From positions 1-33,503 of the forward strand of contig JAGVJJ010000016.1 in the NCBI GenBank assembly GCA_020051175.1: 33,503 nucleotides of DNA, in the 5' to 3' direction. A program made the translations under genes and the position numbers. This stretch comes from Bacteroidia bacterium (lineage in GTDB: Bacteria; Bacteroidota; Bacteroidia; 2-12-FULL-35-15). The stretch's first letter is position 1. Each line of letters starts with the position of its first letter. Below are positions 23,669 to 31,989 of this stretch, in pieces. The notes beneath the pieces were generated by a model, which had not been told where the DNA came from, did not search any database, and was given only the letters and a program-made list of their open reading frames with translations.

Positions 23669-24817
23669 CTACACCCCACTCACCGAAGCCCCCACCACAA
23701 ATAACTCTTTCAACTTCCCAACAGTATAATCAACTTCCTCTTTGGTATTGTATTTACTAAATGAAAAACGCACCGAAGGACGGGTTACATCACTGCCTAT
23801 ACCACGCAACACATGAGAACCAATATCACTGCCTGATGTACAGGCGCTACCCCCGGATGCTGCAATACCGGCTATATCCAGGTTAAACAAAAGCATCTCT
23901 GCATTGTCCGTATGCGGGAAACGTACGTTCAATACGGTATACAGGCAGTTGTTCAGGCAGGAGCCATTAAACTCAACAGCAGGTATCTGCGCTTTAAGCT
24001 GTTCCACCATATATTGTTTCAGCCCTTTGATGTGTTGCTGGTGTTGCTCCACATCGCGCAAGGCCACTTCCAGCGCTTTTGCAAGGCCCACAATTCCGTA
24101 CAGGTTTTCAGTACCGCCACGCATGTTGCGCTCCTGTCCTCCCCCATAAATCAGCGGGTTGATTTTTATTTTGCTGCTCACATATAAAAAGCCCACACCT
24201 TTTGGTCCGTGGAACTTATGTGCAGCACAGGTAATAAAGTGTATGTTTATTTTTTGAAGGTCCATGGCATAATGCCCCATGGTTTGTACCGTATCCGAAT
24301 GAAATACGGCATTGTAGCGTTCGCAGATTTCACCCACTTCCTTTATCGGCAACAGGTTACCAATCTCATTGTTGGCATGCATAAGTGATACAAAGGTACG
24401 TTCATTACTTTTCAGCAGCTGCTCCAGGTGTTCAAGGTCAACATGTCCTTCCGGTGTAAGGTTTACAAAGCTCAGCTTTATTAGTCCTTCCTCTTCCAGC
24501 TTTTCCAGGGTATGCAATACAGCATGGTGCTCAATTTTGCTGGTAATGGCATGTTTGATGCCTAAATCATGAATACTACATCGTATGGCCATATTATCGG
24601 CTTCTGTACCACCGGAGGTAAAAAATATTTCAGAAGGCGATACATTCAGTGATTTCGCCACCGATTTACGCGCATTTTCAATGGCAGCCCTTGTTTTCCT
24701 TCCAAAAGAATGGATAGAAGACGGGTTTCCGAAAAACTCCGTCATATAAGGAAGCATGGTATCCAGCACTTCTTTATCTAAAGGTGTTGTAGCCGCATTG
24801 TCAAGATAAACTTTCAT
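23669..24817 (-). CDS. Cysteine desulfurase (NifS/IscS class)
   Basis: 382-aa PLP enzyme that takes sulfur from L-cysteine for Fe-S cluster, thiouridine or thiamine synthesis. PLP-binding Lys is K201 (CAAHKFHGPKG), with H98 stacking on the ring and D175 holding the pyridine nitrogen (HSDTVQTMG). The persulfide Cys is C326 in ASGGSACTSGS on the long class I loop. It starts YLDNAATTPLDKEV. No iscU, sufB or mnmA gene is adjacent, so the exact pathway cannot be assigned. Located 50 bp after the TPR/GT-C gene in the same direction. Confidence 0.9.
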   Translation of the reverse strand: MKVYLDNAATTPLDKEVLDTMLPYMTEFFGNPSSIHSFGRKTRAAIENARKSVAKSLNVSPSEIFFTSGGTEADNMAIRCSIHDLGIKHAITSKIEHHAVLHTLEKLEEEGLIKLSFVNLTPEGHVDLEHLEQLLKSNERTFVSLMHANNEIGNLLPIKEVGEICERYNAVFHSDTVQTMGHYAMDLQKINIHFITCAAHKFHGPKGVGFLYVSSKIKINPLIYGGGQERNMRGGTENLYGIVGLAKALEVALRDVEQHQQHIKGLKQYMVEQLKAQIPAVEFNGSCLNNCLYTVLNVRFPHTDNAEMLLFNLDIAGIAASGGSACTSGSDIGSHVLRGIGSDVTRPSVRFSFSKYNTKEEVDYTVGKLKELFVVGASVSGV

Positions 24818-24835
24818 TTTGTTTAAAATTATTGC

Positions 24836-24852
24836 ATACCCATTCAGGGTAT
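24836..24852. terminator. Short hairpin between the TPR/GT-C gene and the cysteine desulfurase
   Basis: ATACCC (24836-24841) and GGGTAT (24847-24852) form a perfect 6-bp stem with a 5-nt loop. On the minus strand the next bases are only weakly T-rich, so this is a weak terminator candidate. Confidence 0.35.
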
Positions 24853-24867
24853 TTTATTTATAATTCT

Positions 24868-26703
24868 TTATTTACAATACCTGCCGAGCATATCGGCAGA
24901 TTTGGTATTTCCGAGTTGTAAAGATTTTTGCCAGTCATCACAGGCTTCCTGCATACGGTTCAGGTTCAGTTTACAATTTCCCCTGTTATTGTATGCGTCT
25001 GAATACGTGGCATCCAGCTCAATGGCCTTTGTATAATCCGGGATAGCCTCTTCAAATGAACCTTTAAAAGCTTTCATATTTCCACGGCTGTAATATGCCC
25101 CCACATCATCAGGTTTCAGCTCCAGCGATTGGGTATAATCTGCAATGGCGGCATCATACCTGTTTAATACAGCATTGGATACTGCCCTGTTGTAAAAACC
25201 TTCCTGGTGCTTGGGATTCAGGCTCACCACTTTACCATAATCGGCAATGGCTTCATCGTGCTTTTGAATATCTGCATAGGCATGCGCACGGTTAAACCAA
25301 GCTGTGATATACATACTGTCCACCCGTATGGCCCCAGAATAAGCATTAATAGCATCCTGGAATTTTTTCTCATTTTTATACGCATTGCCCAGGTTATAAT
25401 GCGCAAAAGCCACTTTATCATTCTTAGCTATAACATCATTCCACAATGTAATTCCATTCTTCCAAACCTTGTTACGGTTGAAAGCAACAGCACATAATGC
25501 TAAAATATAAACAGCTGCCACAGCCTGGAACGCTGTTCTGTTTGCAGCATAACTATCCAGCAAATAAAAGAACAAATGAGCAACAATAAAGAATAACCCA
25601 ATATAAGGTACATACGAATACCTTTCAGCTGCCAGCGCCTGTCCCACAGGGATCACCTGTATTACGAGTATAATATTCACCACAAAAAACAACAGGCCCA
25701 GACTCAGCACCTTCCGGAATTGTTTGGCCTTGAGCGTAACCAAAGCAAGTGCTGCTATCACCAATGGCGAAATGTAATAATACCAGGGCAACAGCTCATT
25801 CACCTTTTCAGGATAGGCATGAAAGGCCGAAAGATTGACCGGCAAAAACAGTTTATAAATATAAAATACCAGGGAATAACTTACCAACCATACCCTGTCA
25901 GCCACTGAAAAAACAGGACTTAAGTCCGACAGTGCTCCATCTACCCCCTGTGAGCGCAATGCAACAAGGCCAAAAATAACGGACAGAATAAAAAGCGGAA
26001 TTTTATTAAGCAGCATGGAAATGCCAATTTTTTTTCCCTTGTATATGTCAATAAGAATAAGTGTTAAAGGAAATACTACTGCTGCTGATTTTGATAATAA
26101 GGAACACAGAAACAGCAACACCATCACAAGATAATGTTTCATGTTCAGCTTCTCTTCCTCCTGAAGCTGAATGTACTTTATTGTTGCAAGCAAATAGAAG
26201 AATGTGTACAAAACATCTTTTCGTTCCGAAATCCACACAACAGATTCAGCGTGCATGGGATGGATACCAAACAGAAGGCATACCGCCAGTGCAATACGCA
26301 TGTCGCTGGACAGTAACCTGATAAGACGGTATACCAGGAAAGTATTGGCAATGTGGAGTACCAGGTTAAAAAAATGAAAAGGCTTTGCGCTCAATCCAAA
26401 CAACTTGTATTCTATAGCATTGGACAAAGCCGTAAGCGGATGGTAGTTACCACCATAAAAGCTGGAGAACATCGCTTTTATGCCCTTTCCGGAAAGATCT
26501 TTTATAAGGCCGTTGTTAAGGATATATTTCGGATCGTCCCAATTAACAAAATCGTTACCGAGTGAAGGAAAAAAAACAACAAATACAAGCGCTAAAATGC
26601 CCCACAACCACAAAGGGTACTTTTTTTGCGAGCTATCAACAGCAGGATTTTTTACAGAAGCTTTCACTTCCTTTTTCCTGGCCTTTTTATCACTTGCTGA
26701 CAT
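24868..26703 (-). CDS. GT-C-like membrane protein with C-terminal TPR repeats (TMTC-like)
   Basis: 611 aa. A basic N-terminus (about 1-28) is followed by a polytopic membrane region (about 30-400, roughly ten helices). The first loop has the acidic NDFVNWDDPKYIL motif and later HPMHAESVVWISERKDVLY, the pattern of GT-C-type, TMTC-like O-mannosyltransferase relatives. Residues about 430-605 carry about five TPRs (AHYNLGNAYKNEKKFQDAIN, AWFNRAHAYADIQKHDEAIA, AYYSRGNMKAFKGSFEEAIP), placed outside the membrane. The donor is presumably a lipid-linked sugar, but this is inference. The protein may glycosylate exported proteins; Bacteroidota do O-glycosylate many periplasmic proteins. Confidence 0.8.
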   Translation of the reverse strand: MSASDKKARKKEVKASVKNPAVDSSQKKYPLWLWGILALVFVVFFPSLGNDFVNWDDPKYILNNGLIKDLSGKGIKAMFSSFYGGNYHPLTALSNAIEYKLFGLSAKPFHFFNLVLHIANTFLVYRLIRLLSSDMRIALAVCLLFGIHPMHAESVVWISERKDVLYTFFYLLATIKYIQLQEEEKLNMKHYLVMVLLFLCSLLSKSAAVVFPLTLILIDIYKGKKIGISMLLNKIPLFILSVIFGLVALRSQGVDGALSDLSPVFSVADRVWLVSYSLVFYIYKLFLPVNLSAFHAYPEKVNELLPWYYYISPLVIAALALVTLKAKQFRKVLSLGLLFFVVNIILVIQVIPVGQALAAERYSYVPYIGLFFIVAHLFFYLLDSYAANRTAFQAVAAVYILALCAVAFNRNKVWKNGITLWNDVIAKNDKVAFAHYNLGNAYKNEKKFQDAINAYSGAIRVDSMYITAWFNRAHAYADIQKHDEAIADYGKVVSLNPKHQEGFYNRAVSNAVLNRYDAAIADYTQSLELKPDDVGAYYSRGNMKAFKGSFEEAIPDYTKAIELDATYSDAYNNRGNCKLNLNRMQEACDDWQKSLQLGNTKSADMLGRYCK

Positions 26704-26744
26704 GGGTTCTTTTTAAAGTCAAAAGAGATTTAAGTCAAAAATCA

Positions 26745-26768
26745 AAAGGTACCGTGGATGGTACCTTT
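26745..26768 (-). terminator. Terminator of the GlmM-like gene
   Basis: AAAGGTACC (26745-26753) and GGTACCTTT (26760-26768) form a perfect 9-bp stem with a 6-nt loop, 14 bp after the glmM stop. On the minus strand the stem is followed by TTGATTTTTGAC, a T-rich tail. Confidence 0.82.
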
Positions 26769-26782
26769 AAATTATCAGTTTA

Positions 26783-28198
26783 TTATACAGCAATCTGTTG
26801 TTGTTTGATAAACTCACGAATGTCCATCATAATCTTTTTAGCCAGGTTATCGGCAGTGGCCTTTAGCTCACTTTCTGAATAGATACGGATAATTGGCTCG
26901 GTATTCGACTTACGCAGGTGAACCCAGTCTTTTTCAAACTCTATCTTAATCCCGTCTACGGTGTTTACCGGCTGCTTTTTATATTTTTCCTTGATACCTT
27001 CTAAAATGCTGTCAATATTGATTTCCGGTGTAAGCTCAATTTTATTTTTTGAGATATTGTAATCCGGGTACGATGAACGCAGCATGGAAGTTGTTTTACC
27101 ATATTTTGCCAGGTGCGACAGAAATAAAGCGATTCCAACCAGCGCATCACGGCCGTAATGCAGCTCTGGTAATATAACGCCCCCATTGCCTTCGCCACCT
27201 ATTACTGCGTTGGCTTCTTTCATCAGTTTTACCACATTTACTTCCCCAACAGCAGAGGCGCTGTAACTGCCACCACGTTTTTCTGTAATATCCCGCAGAG
27301 CACGGGTGGAAGACAGGTTGGATACCGTATTAAAACCTTTATCACCGGAATTTTTTAAAACATAATCCGCACAGGCAACAAGGGTATATTCTTCCCCAAA
27401 CATTTCACCATCTTCGCAAACAAGGGCAAGGCGGTCAACATCCGGATCAACAACAATTCCCAGGTGTGCTTTTTCTTTTTTTACCAGTTTGGAAATATCC
27501 CTCAGGTTTTCAGCCAAAGGCTCAGGGTTGTGCGGAAACTCACCTGTAGGATCGCAATACAGCTTTACCACATTATCTACTCCCAAAGCTTTTAAAAGCT
27601 GCGGGAGCACAATTCCTCCCGTTGAATTCACACAATCAATTACTACCTTGAATTTGGCAGCTTTAATGGCGGCAACATCCACGTATGGAAGCCCCAGTAT
27701 TTTATCGATATGGACTTTGAAGTACGTATCGTTTTTGGTTACTTTTCCTAAAGAATTTACATCTGCATACAAATACGCCTCATTATCAGCAATTTGCAAT
27801 ACTTCTGCTCCGTCTTTTTCGCTGATAAACTCTCCTTTTTCATTCAAAAGCTTCAGCGCATTCCACTGTTTCGGATTGTGGCTGGCAGTAAGGATAATAC
27901 CACCGTCCGCTTTTTCTTCCGGAACTGCAATTTCTACCGTTGGTGTGGTTGACAGACCAATATCCACAATATCCACACCCATGCCTTGTAATGTACCTAT
28001 TACCAGGTTGTTAACCATTTCGCCCGAAATGCGGGCATCGCGGCCAATCACAATTTTAATCCGTTTGTTGGTTGAATTATTTGCTATCCAAGTTGCAAAA
28101 GCAGAGGTAAATTTTACAATGTCCAAAGGGCTGAAACCTTCGCCCGGTTTGCCGCCAATTGTACCTCTTATACCCGAAATTGATTTAATTAACGCCAT
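26783..28198 (-). CDS. glmM: Phosphohexomutase, GlmM-like (phosphoglucosamine mutase)
   Basis: 471-aa alpha-D-phosphohexomutase. Catalytic phosphoserine S106 in LTASHNPKQWNALK; Mg site DPDVDR (D251, D253, D255); sugar loop GGEGNGGVILPE; phosphate-binding loop RKSNTEPIIRIYSES. The GEGNGG loop differs from the GEMSGH of phosphomannomutase/phosphoglucomutase and from the GEQSGH of proteobacterial GlmM, but it is the usual form in the Bacteroidota and archaeal branch. The probable role is glucosamine-6-P to glucosamine-1-P for UDP-GlcNAc; phosphomannomutase activity is possible. The gene stands alone, with its own terminator. Confidence 0.85.
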   Translation of the reverse strand: MALIKSISGIRGTIGGKPGEGFSPLDIVKFTSAFATWIANNSTNKRIKIVIGRDARISGEMVNNLVIGTLQGMGVDIVDIGLSTTPTVEIAVPEEKADGGIILTASHNPKQWNALKLLNEKGEFISEKDGAEVLQIADNEAYLYADVNSLGKVTKNDTYFKVHIDKILGLPYVDVAAIKAAKFKVVIDCVNSTGGIVLPQLLKALGVDNVVKLYCDPTGEFPHNPEPLAENLRDISKLVKKEKAHLGIVVDPDVDRLALVCEDGEMFGEEYTLVACADYVLKNSGDKGFNTVSNLSSTRALRDITEKRGGSYSASAVGEVNVVKLMKEANAVIGGEGNGGVILPELHYGRDALVGIALFLSHLAKYGKTTSMLRSSYPDYNISKNKIELTPEINIDSILEGIKEKYKKQPVNTVDGIKIEFEKDWVHLRKSNTEPIIRIYSESELKATADNLAKKIMMDIREFIKQQQIAV

Positions 28199-28250
28199 AC
28201 GTCTGTCCTTCTCTTATTCTATGTTAATGATCTAATGTTCTGTTTTTTGC

Positions 28251-28327
28251 CGGAAGCTGGAAGTCGGAAGTCAGAAGAACTAATAAAGTTCCAAAACAAG
28301 CTTCGTACTTCGTACTTCAGACTTCGA
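28251..28327. repeat. Opposed heptamer tandem repeats (cruciform-like)
   Basis: Left arm: GGAAGCT GGAAGTC GGAAGTC AGAAG (28252-28277), a 7-bp period. Right arm: CTTCGTA CTTCGTA CTTCAGA CTTCGAG (28301-28328), the same period and largely complementary. About 25 bp separates the arms. Confidence 0.6.
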
Positions 28328-28444
28328 GCCTTATATGCAACCAAAAATATACTCCCTTAATACTATAACTTTTAAAACTAATTTTCGTATTAAATTATCA
28401 AGCCTACAAAGATAACTTTTTATCGGATTATTTTAAAGAATTAG

Positions 28445-28475
28445 TTCTCAACAATCCGTACTTTTCTGTTGAGAA
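28445..28475. repeat. 9-bp perfect inverted repeat upstream of the TPR promoter
   Basis: TTCTCAACA (28445-28453) and TGTTGAGAA (28467-28475), with a 13-nt spacer. No T-run follows on either strand, so an operator is more likely than a terminator. It ends 28 bp before the -7 element. Confidence 0.55.
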
Positions 28476-28503
28476 AAAGTTCATTTCTTAGCCCATTTTT
28501 TAC

Positions 28504-28511
28504 TACCTTTG
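28504..28511 (+). promoter_or_regulatory. -7 promoter element of the TPR gene
   Basis: TACCTTTG, a perfect TAnnTTTG, 98 bp before the ATG at 28610. The leader contains the palindrome TTAGAATCATTCTAA (28545-28559). Confidence 0.55.
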
Positions 28512-28609
28512 AATCATCATTTGGTACAGAAAATTCAAGTTTATTTAGAATCATTCTAAAATTAATTTATTTCTTACAAACCGGGTGTTAACCTCAAAAC
28601 CTGAGAGAG

Positions 28610-30022
28610 ATGAGCAGCGAAGAATTTGGTGAAGAAAATAGTGGAGCACAACAGCTGCTACAGCTGGTTGACCGCTTCGAGGAAATGGTAAATAAAGGCA
28701 AAAACCACTTTTTTGATTCAGAAGAGTATGAAGTGATTATTGATTACTATTTCGAAAAAAACAACTTAAAAAAATCATTACAGGCCATTGAATCTGCAAT
28801 AGGCCAATACCCTTTTTCCACTATATTTTTAATGCGCAGGGCACAGCTGCTGGCGGCTACCAATCAAAGCCAGAAAGCACTGGAAATACTGTCGTATGTG
28901 GAAAGCATGGAACCTAACAATGCCGAACTGTACATGACCAAAGGCGCTATTTACAGTCAGATGGGGCTTACAGACCAGGCCATAGAAAATTACAGGAAAG
29001 CTGCAGAGCATACCGATGATTTGGATGAGGTTTACCTGGCTATGGCTTTTGAATTTGAGAATACTTCCAAGTTTGACGATGCTATTTTTTACCTGAAAAA
29101 AGCAATTGAAAAAAATCCGGACAATGAGGCTGCTTTATATGAGCTTGCCTTCTGCTTTGAGCTTGCCGGACAATCGTCTGAAAGCGTAAAATTCTATAGC
29201 GAATTTGTAGACAAATACCCCTATACCACTACCGCCTGGTTCAATCTTGGTGTAGCTTATAACAGGCTGGGGTTGTTTGAAAAAGCAATAGATGCCTACG
29301 ATTTTGCAATCGCCATACATCCTTCCTTTTCTTCTGCATACTTCAACAAAGCCAATTCCCTGGCCAACCTCGACCGCTTTGATGAAGCGATTGAAGTTTA
29401 CAAGGAAACAATGAAATTTGAGGAGCCGGAAGCAATTACCTACTACTACATTGGTGAATGCTACGAGAAAAAGGAAGATTACGAACACGCACTTGTATTT
29501 TACAATAAAGCAATCGGGCTAAACTCCCAATTTGCAGATGCCTGGGTAGGTATTGGAATTGTTCTGGATGCGCAGGATCGCACCAGCGAGGGCATCCATT
29601 ATATAAAAAAAGCAGTAGAGCTTGAAAAAGAAAACTCCGATTTCTGGTATATCTATGGCGAGTTTCAGCAAAAAATGCGTTTTTACGAAGATGCTGAACT
29701 TTCCTTTAAAAAAGTAATTGAACTGGACCCCGACAATGCTGAAATATGGCTGGATTATGCCAACTTATTGTTTGAGCAGGAGGATAAAAACGGCTCCTTG
29801 GAGATTCTGGCCGAAGGGATCAAATACCACCCTCATAATGCAGAATTACAATACCGTATAGCTGCCTGCCTGATGAGCATCGGACAAAAGCAGGAAGCGC
29901 TCAGCTTTTTACGCAATGCTTTGAAACTAAATTACGATATTCACAACGAATTATTTGACTATATTCCACAACTTAAAGAAAACCCAAGTATTACTGACTT
30001 AATTGAATCCTATAAAAAATAG
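28610..30022 (+). CDS. TPR-repeat protein
   Basis: 470 aa, soluble, no signal peptide. An acidic N-terminus (about 1-40) is followed by about twelve TPR motifs covering nearly the whole chain (for example AELYMTKGAIYSQMGLTDQA, TAWFNLGVAYNRLGLFEKAI, AYFNKANSLANLDRFDEAIE, DAWVGIGIVLDAQDRTSEGI). It is a scaffold for protein-protein contacts; the client is unknown. A comA-like gene follows after 3 bp, so both are in one operon. A similar TPR protein beside metabolic genes is frequent in Bacteroidota, and no specific function is implied. Confidence 0.82.
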   Translation: MSSEEFGEENSGAQQLLQLVDRFEEMVNKGKNHFFDSEEYEVIIDYYFEKNNLKKSLQAIESAIGQYPFSTIFLMRRAQLLAATNQSQKALEILSYVESMEPNNAELYMTKGAIYSQMGLTDQAIENYRKAAEHTDDLDEVYLAMAFEFENTSKFDDAIFYLKKAIEKNPDNEAALYELAFCFELAGQSSESVKFYSEFVDKYPYTTTAWFNLGVAYNRLGLFEKAIDAYDFAIAIHPSFSSAYFNKANSLANLDRFDEAIEVYKETMKFEEPEAITYYYIGECYEKKEDYEHALVFYNKAIGLNSQFADAWVGIGIVLDAQDRTSEGIHYIKKAVELEKENSDFWYIYGEFQQKMRFYEDAELSFKKVIELDPDNAEIWLDYANLLFEQEDKNGSLEILAEGIKYHPHNAELQYRIAACLMSIGQKQEALSFLRNALKLNYDIHNELFDYIPQLKENPSITDLIESYKK

Positions 30023-30025
30023 TTT

Positions 30026-30814
30026 ATGAATTTTACATTACCCTACCTGCCGGAGCGCCAGGAAAAACCCCGTAAAAAGGGCCTCACAATGATGATGGAC
30101 AAAGGGCTTAGCGTTCGACAGGTGGAAGACTTTCTATCGGCCAGCAGTGAACTGACGGATATAATTAAACTGGGTTTTGGCACCTCTTACGTTACAAAAA
30201 ATATTGAGCAGAAAATAAAGCTCTACAAGGAGGCCGGAATGAAGATTTACCTTGGCGGTACGCTTTTCGAAGCATTTATTGTGCGCAATATGTTTGATGA
30301 TTACATGAAACTGCTTGACAAGCTGAAGCTGAATGCTGCAGAGGTTTCCGATGGCTCTATCGTAATGCCGCACGATAAAAAATGTGAATACATCAATAAA
30401 CTATCTAAAAATTTTACTGTTTTTTCTGAGGTTGGATCCAAAGAGGCAGGGATCATTATTCATCCCGCAAAATGGACCGTGATGATGAACAAAGAGCTGC
30501 AGGCCGGCTCCTGGAAGGTAATTGCAGAAGCACGTGAAAGCGGCAATGTAGGTATTTACCGTGCCAACGGTACTGCCCATACCCTGCTTATCAATAAAAT
30601 ATTAGCGAAAGTAGATAAAGATAACATTATCTGGGAAGCTCCTCAAAAGCCGCAACAGGTATGGTTCTTAAAGCTTCTGGGTTCAGATACCAACCTGGGG
30701 AATATCGCTTACGATGATGTAATCCCTTTGGAAACATTGCGTTTAGGCCTTCGTGGTGATACATTTTTCAGCTTTTTACCGAAAGAACTGAAACAAACTT
30801 CAGGTGCTGAATAA
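30026..30814 (+). CDS. Phosphosulfolactate synthase (ComA family)
   Basis: 262 aa, TIM-barrel. Matches the ComA/YitD family: KPRKKGLTMMMDKGLS, DIIKLGFGTSYV, GMKIYLGGTLFEAFIV, LNAAEVSDGSI, FSEVGSKEAGI, VIAEARESGNVGIY and FLKLLGSDTNLGNIAYDD. In methanogens ComA adds sulfite to phosphoenolpyruvate, giving phosphosulfolactate, the first step to coenzyme M; Bacillus uses its YitD homologue for sulfolactate. Its role in Bacteroidota is not settled, and no comB or comC neighbour is visible. It sits 3 bp after the TPR gene, and a rhodanese gene lies downstream. Confidence 0.85.
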   Translation: MNFTLPYLPERQEKPRKKGLTMMMDKGLSVRQVEDFLSASSELTDIIKLGFGTSYVTKNIEQKIKLYKEAGMKIYLGGTLFEAFIVRNMFDDYMKLLDKLKLNAAEVSDGSIVMPHDKKCEYINKLSKNFTVFSEVGSKEAGIIIHPAKWTVMMNKELQAGSWKVIAEARESGNVGIYRANGTAHTLLINKILAKVDKDNIIWEAPQKPQQVWFLKLLGSDTNLGNIAYDDVIPLETLRLGLRGDTFFSFLPKELKQTSGAE

Positions 30815-30940
30815 ATCAAGTTGGCAATTTTGCAATTTAAAGATTAGTATTTAGTAGATTCTAAATTCAGTTTCGTAAATTAGTATCCATTAGTTTATTC
30901 GTAACCAAGTAAATTCGTAGCCATTCGTTATACGTAACCC

Positions 30941-31255
30941 ATGAAAGAAATAACAGTATCTGAACTAAAACAATTAAAAGACAGTAACGCAGATTTTCAA
31001 TTGATTGATGTGCGTGAAGATCACGAAGTAGAAATAGCTGAAATTGGTGGCGAACATATTCCTATGGGACAGGTAATGGACAACCTTGATAAAATATCCA
31101 AAAACAAACAGGTCGTTATCCACTGCCGAAGCGGTGCGCGTTCAGGAGCTATATGCCAGGCATTGGAAAAAGCAGGCTATAACAATGTATATAATCTGAA
31201 AGGCGGAATTCTTGCCTGGGCAAATGAAATTGACCCGACAGTAGCTAAATATTAA
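30941..31255 (+). CDS. Single-domain rhodanese-like sulfurtransferase
   Basis: 104 aa, one rhodanese domain. The active-site loop is HCRSGARSG with nucleophilic C62; DVREDHEVEIAEIGGEHIP and LKGGILAWANEID are the usual flanking elements. This length is typical for GlpE/PspE-like proteins that carry persulfide sulfur or act in thiol metabolism. ATG lies 126 bp after comA; the AAATTCGTA-type motif precedes it (30911-30919). Confidence 0.88.
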   Translation: MKEITVSELKQLKDSNADFQLIDVREDHEVEIAEIGGEHIPMGQVMDNLDKISKNKQVVIHCRSGARSGAICQALEKAGYNNVYNLKGGILAWANEIDPTVAKY

Positions 31256-31292
31256 TACAGGCATCCTTAATCCCAAATCCTAAATCCGTTTT

Positions 31293-31946
31293 ATGGAAGT
31301 AATTCATTTTTTATTAGACCTTCTTACGCATACCAAAGATGTATTGATGATGTTGTTTCAGCAATATGGCACACTCATTTACGCTATTTTGTTCCTTATT
31401 ATCTTTGTGGAAACAGGTTTGGTGATTATGCCATTTCTTCCTGGCGATTCGCTTTTGTTTACAGCAGGTTTGCTGTGCGCACAGCCAAACGGTCTTAATA
31501 TCTGGATTCTGATTCCACTCCTGATTGTTGCGGCCATCCTGGGCGACAATATCAATTACTTTGTAGGCAAATTTTTCAGTGATCGTGTGTTGTCATGGAA
31601 ATTCAGAGGGAAGCCCCTGGTGAAAAAGCAGTGGCTTGATAAAACACATGAATTTTTTGAAAAAAACGGAACAAAAACCATCATTTTAGCGCGTTTCGTT
31701 CCTATTGTCCGCACAATTACCCCATTTGTTTCAGGTGTTGGGAAAATGAACTATAAAGTCTTTTTACCTTACGATATCCTGGGTGGCATCCTGTGGGTAG
31801 GGTCTGTTACCGTTTTGGGCTACTTCCTGGGGCAAATTCCATTCGTGGAAAAGAATTTAGAGAAATTTATCCTTGGTATCGTATTTATTTCAGTGCTGCC
31901 AATAATCATTGAGGCCTATAAAGCGAGAAAAAGCCGGAAAAAATAA
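31293..31946 (+). CDS. DedA-family membrane protein
   Basis: 217 aa, about four to five membrane helices. Diagnostic DedA/SNARE-associated stretches: FVETGLVIMPFLPGDSLLFT, AAILGDNINYFVGKFF, and ARFVPIVRTITPFVSGVGKM, which contains the conserved R-x3-P-x-(V/I)-R-T motif. Family members act as proton-motive-force-dependent lipid (undecaprenyl-phosphate) transporters or contribute to membrane-potential homeostasis; which applies here is unknown. It begins 37 bp after the rhodanese stop in the same direction. Confidence 0.9.
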   Translation: MEVIHFLLDLLTHTKDVLMMLFQQYGTLIYAILFLIIFVETGLVIMPFLPGDSLLFTAGLLCAQPNGLNIWILIPLLIVAAILGDNINYFVGKFFSDRVLSWKFRGKPLVKKQWLDKTHEFFEKNGTKTIILARFVPIVRTITPFVSGVGKMNYKVFLPYDILGGILWVGSVTVLGYFLGQIPFVEKNLEKFILGIVFISVLPIIIEAYKARKSRKK

Positions 31947-31989
31947 TTTCCGTTTTTTTATACCTTTAGTATAATACCATAAAGTATAA

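Larger units (their letters stand above)
28199..28609. other. 411-bp intergenic region between glmM and the TPR gene
   Basis: No gene. It holds a heptamer-repeat cruciform (28251-28327), a long perfect inverted repeat (28445-28475), a -7 element (28504-28511) and a small palindrome in the TPR leader (TTAGAATCATTCTAA, 28545-28559). Confidence 0.6.

Noticed and set aside
28251..28327. CRISPR-like array
   Set aside because: Units are 7 bp with no spacers; no cas genes in the window.
28600..28609. Strong Shine-Dalgarno (GAGAGAG) before the TPR gene as evidence of a special translation signal
   Set aside because: Purine-rich stretch by itself is weak evidence in Bacteroidota, which rarely rely on Shine-Dalgarno pairing.
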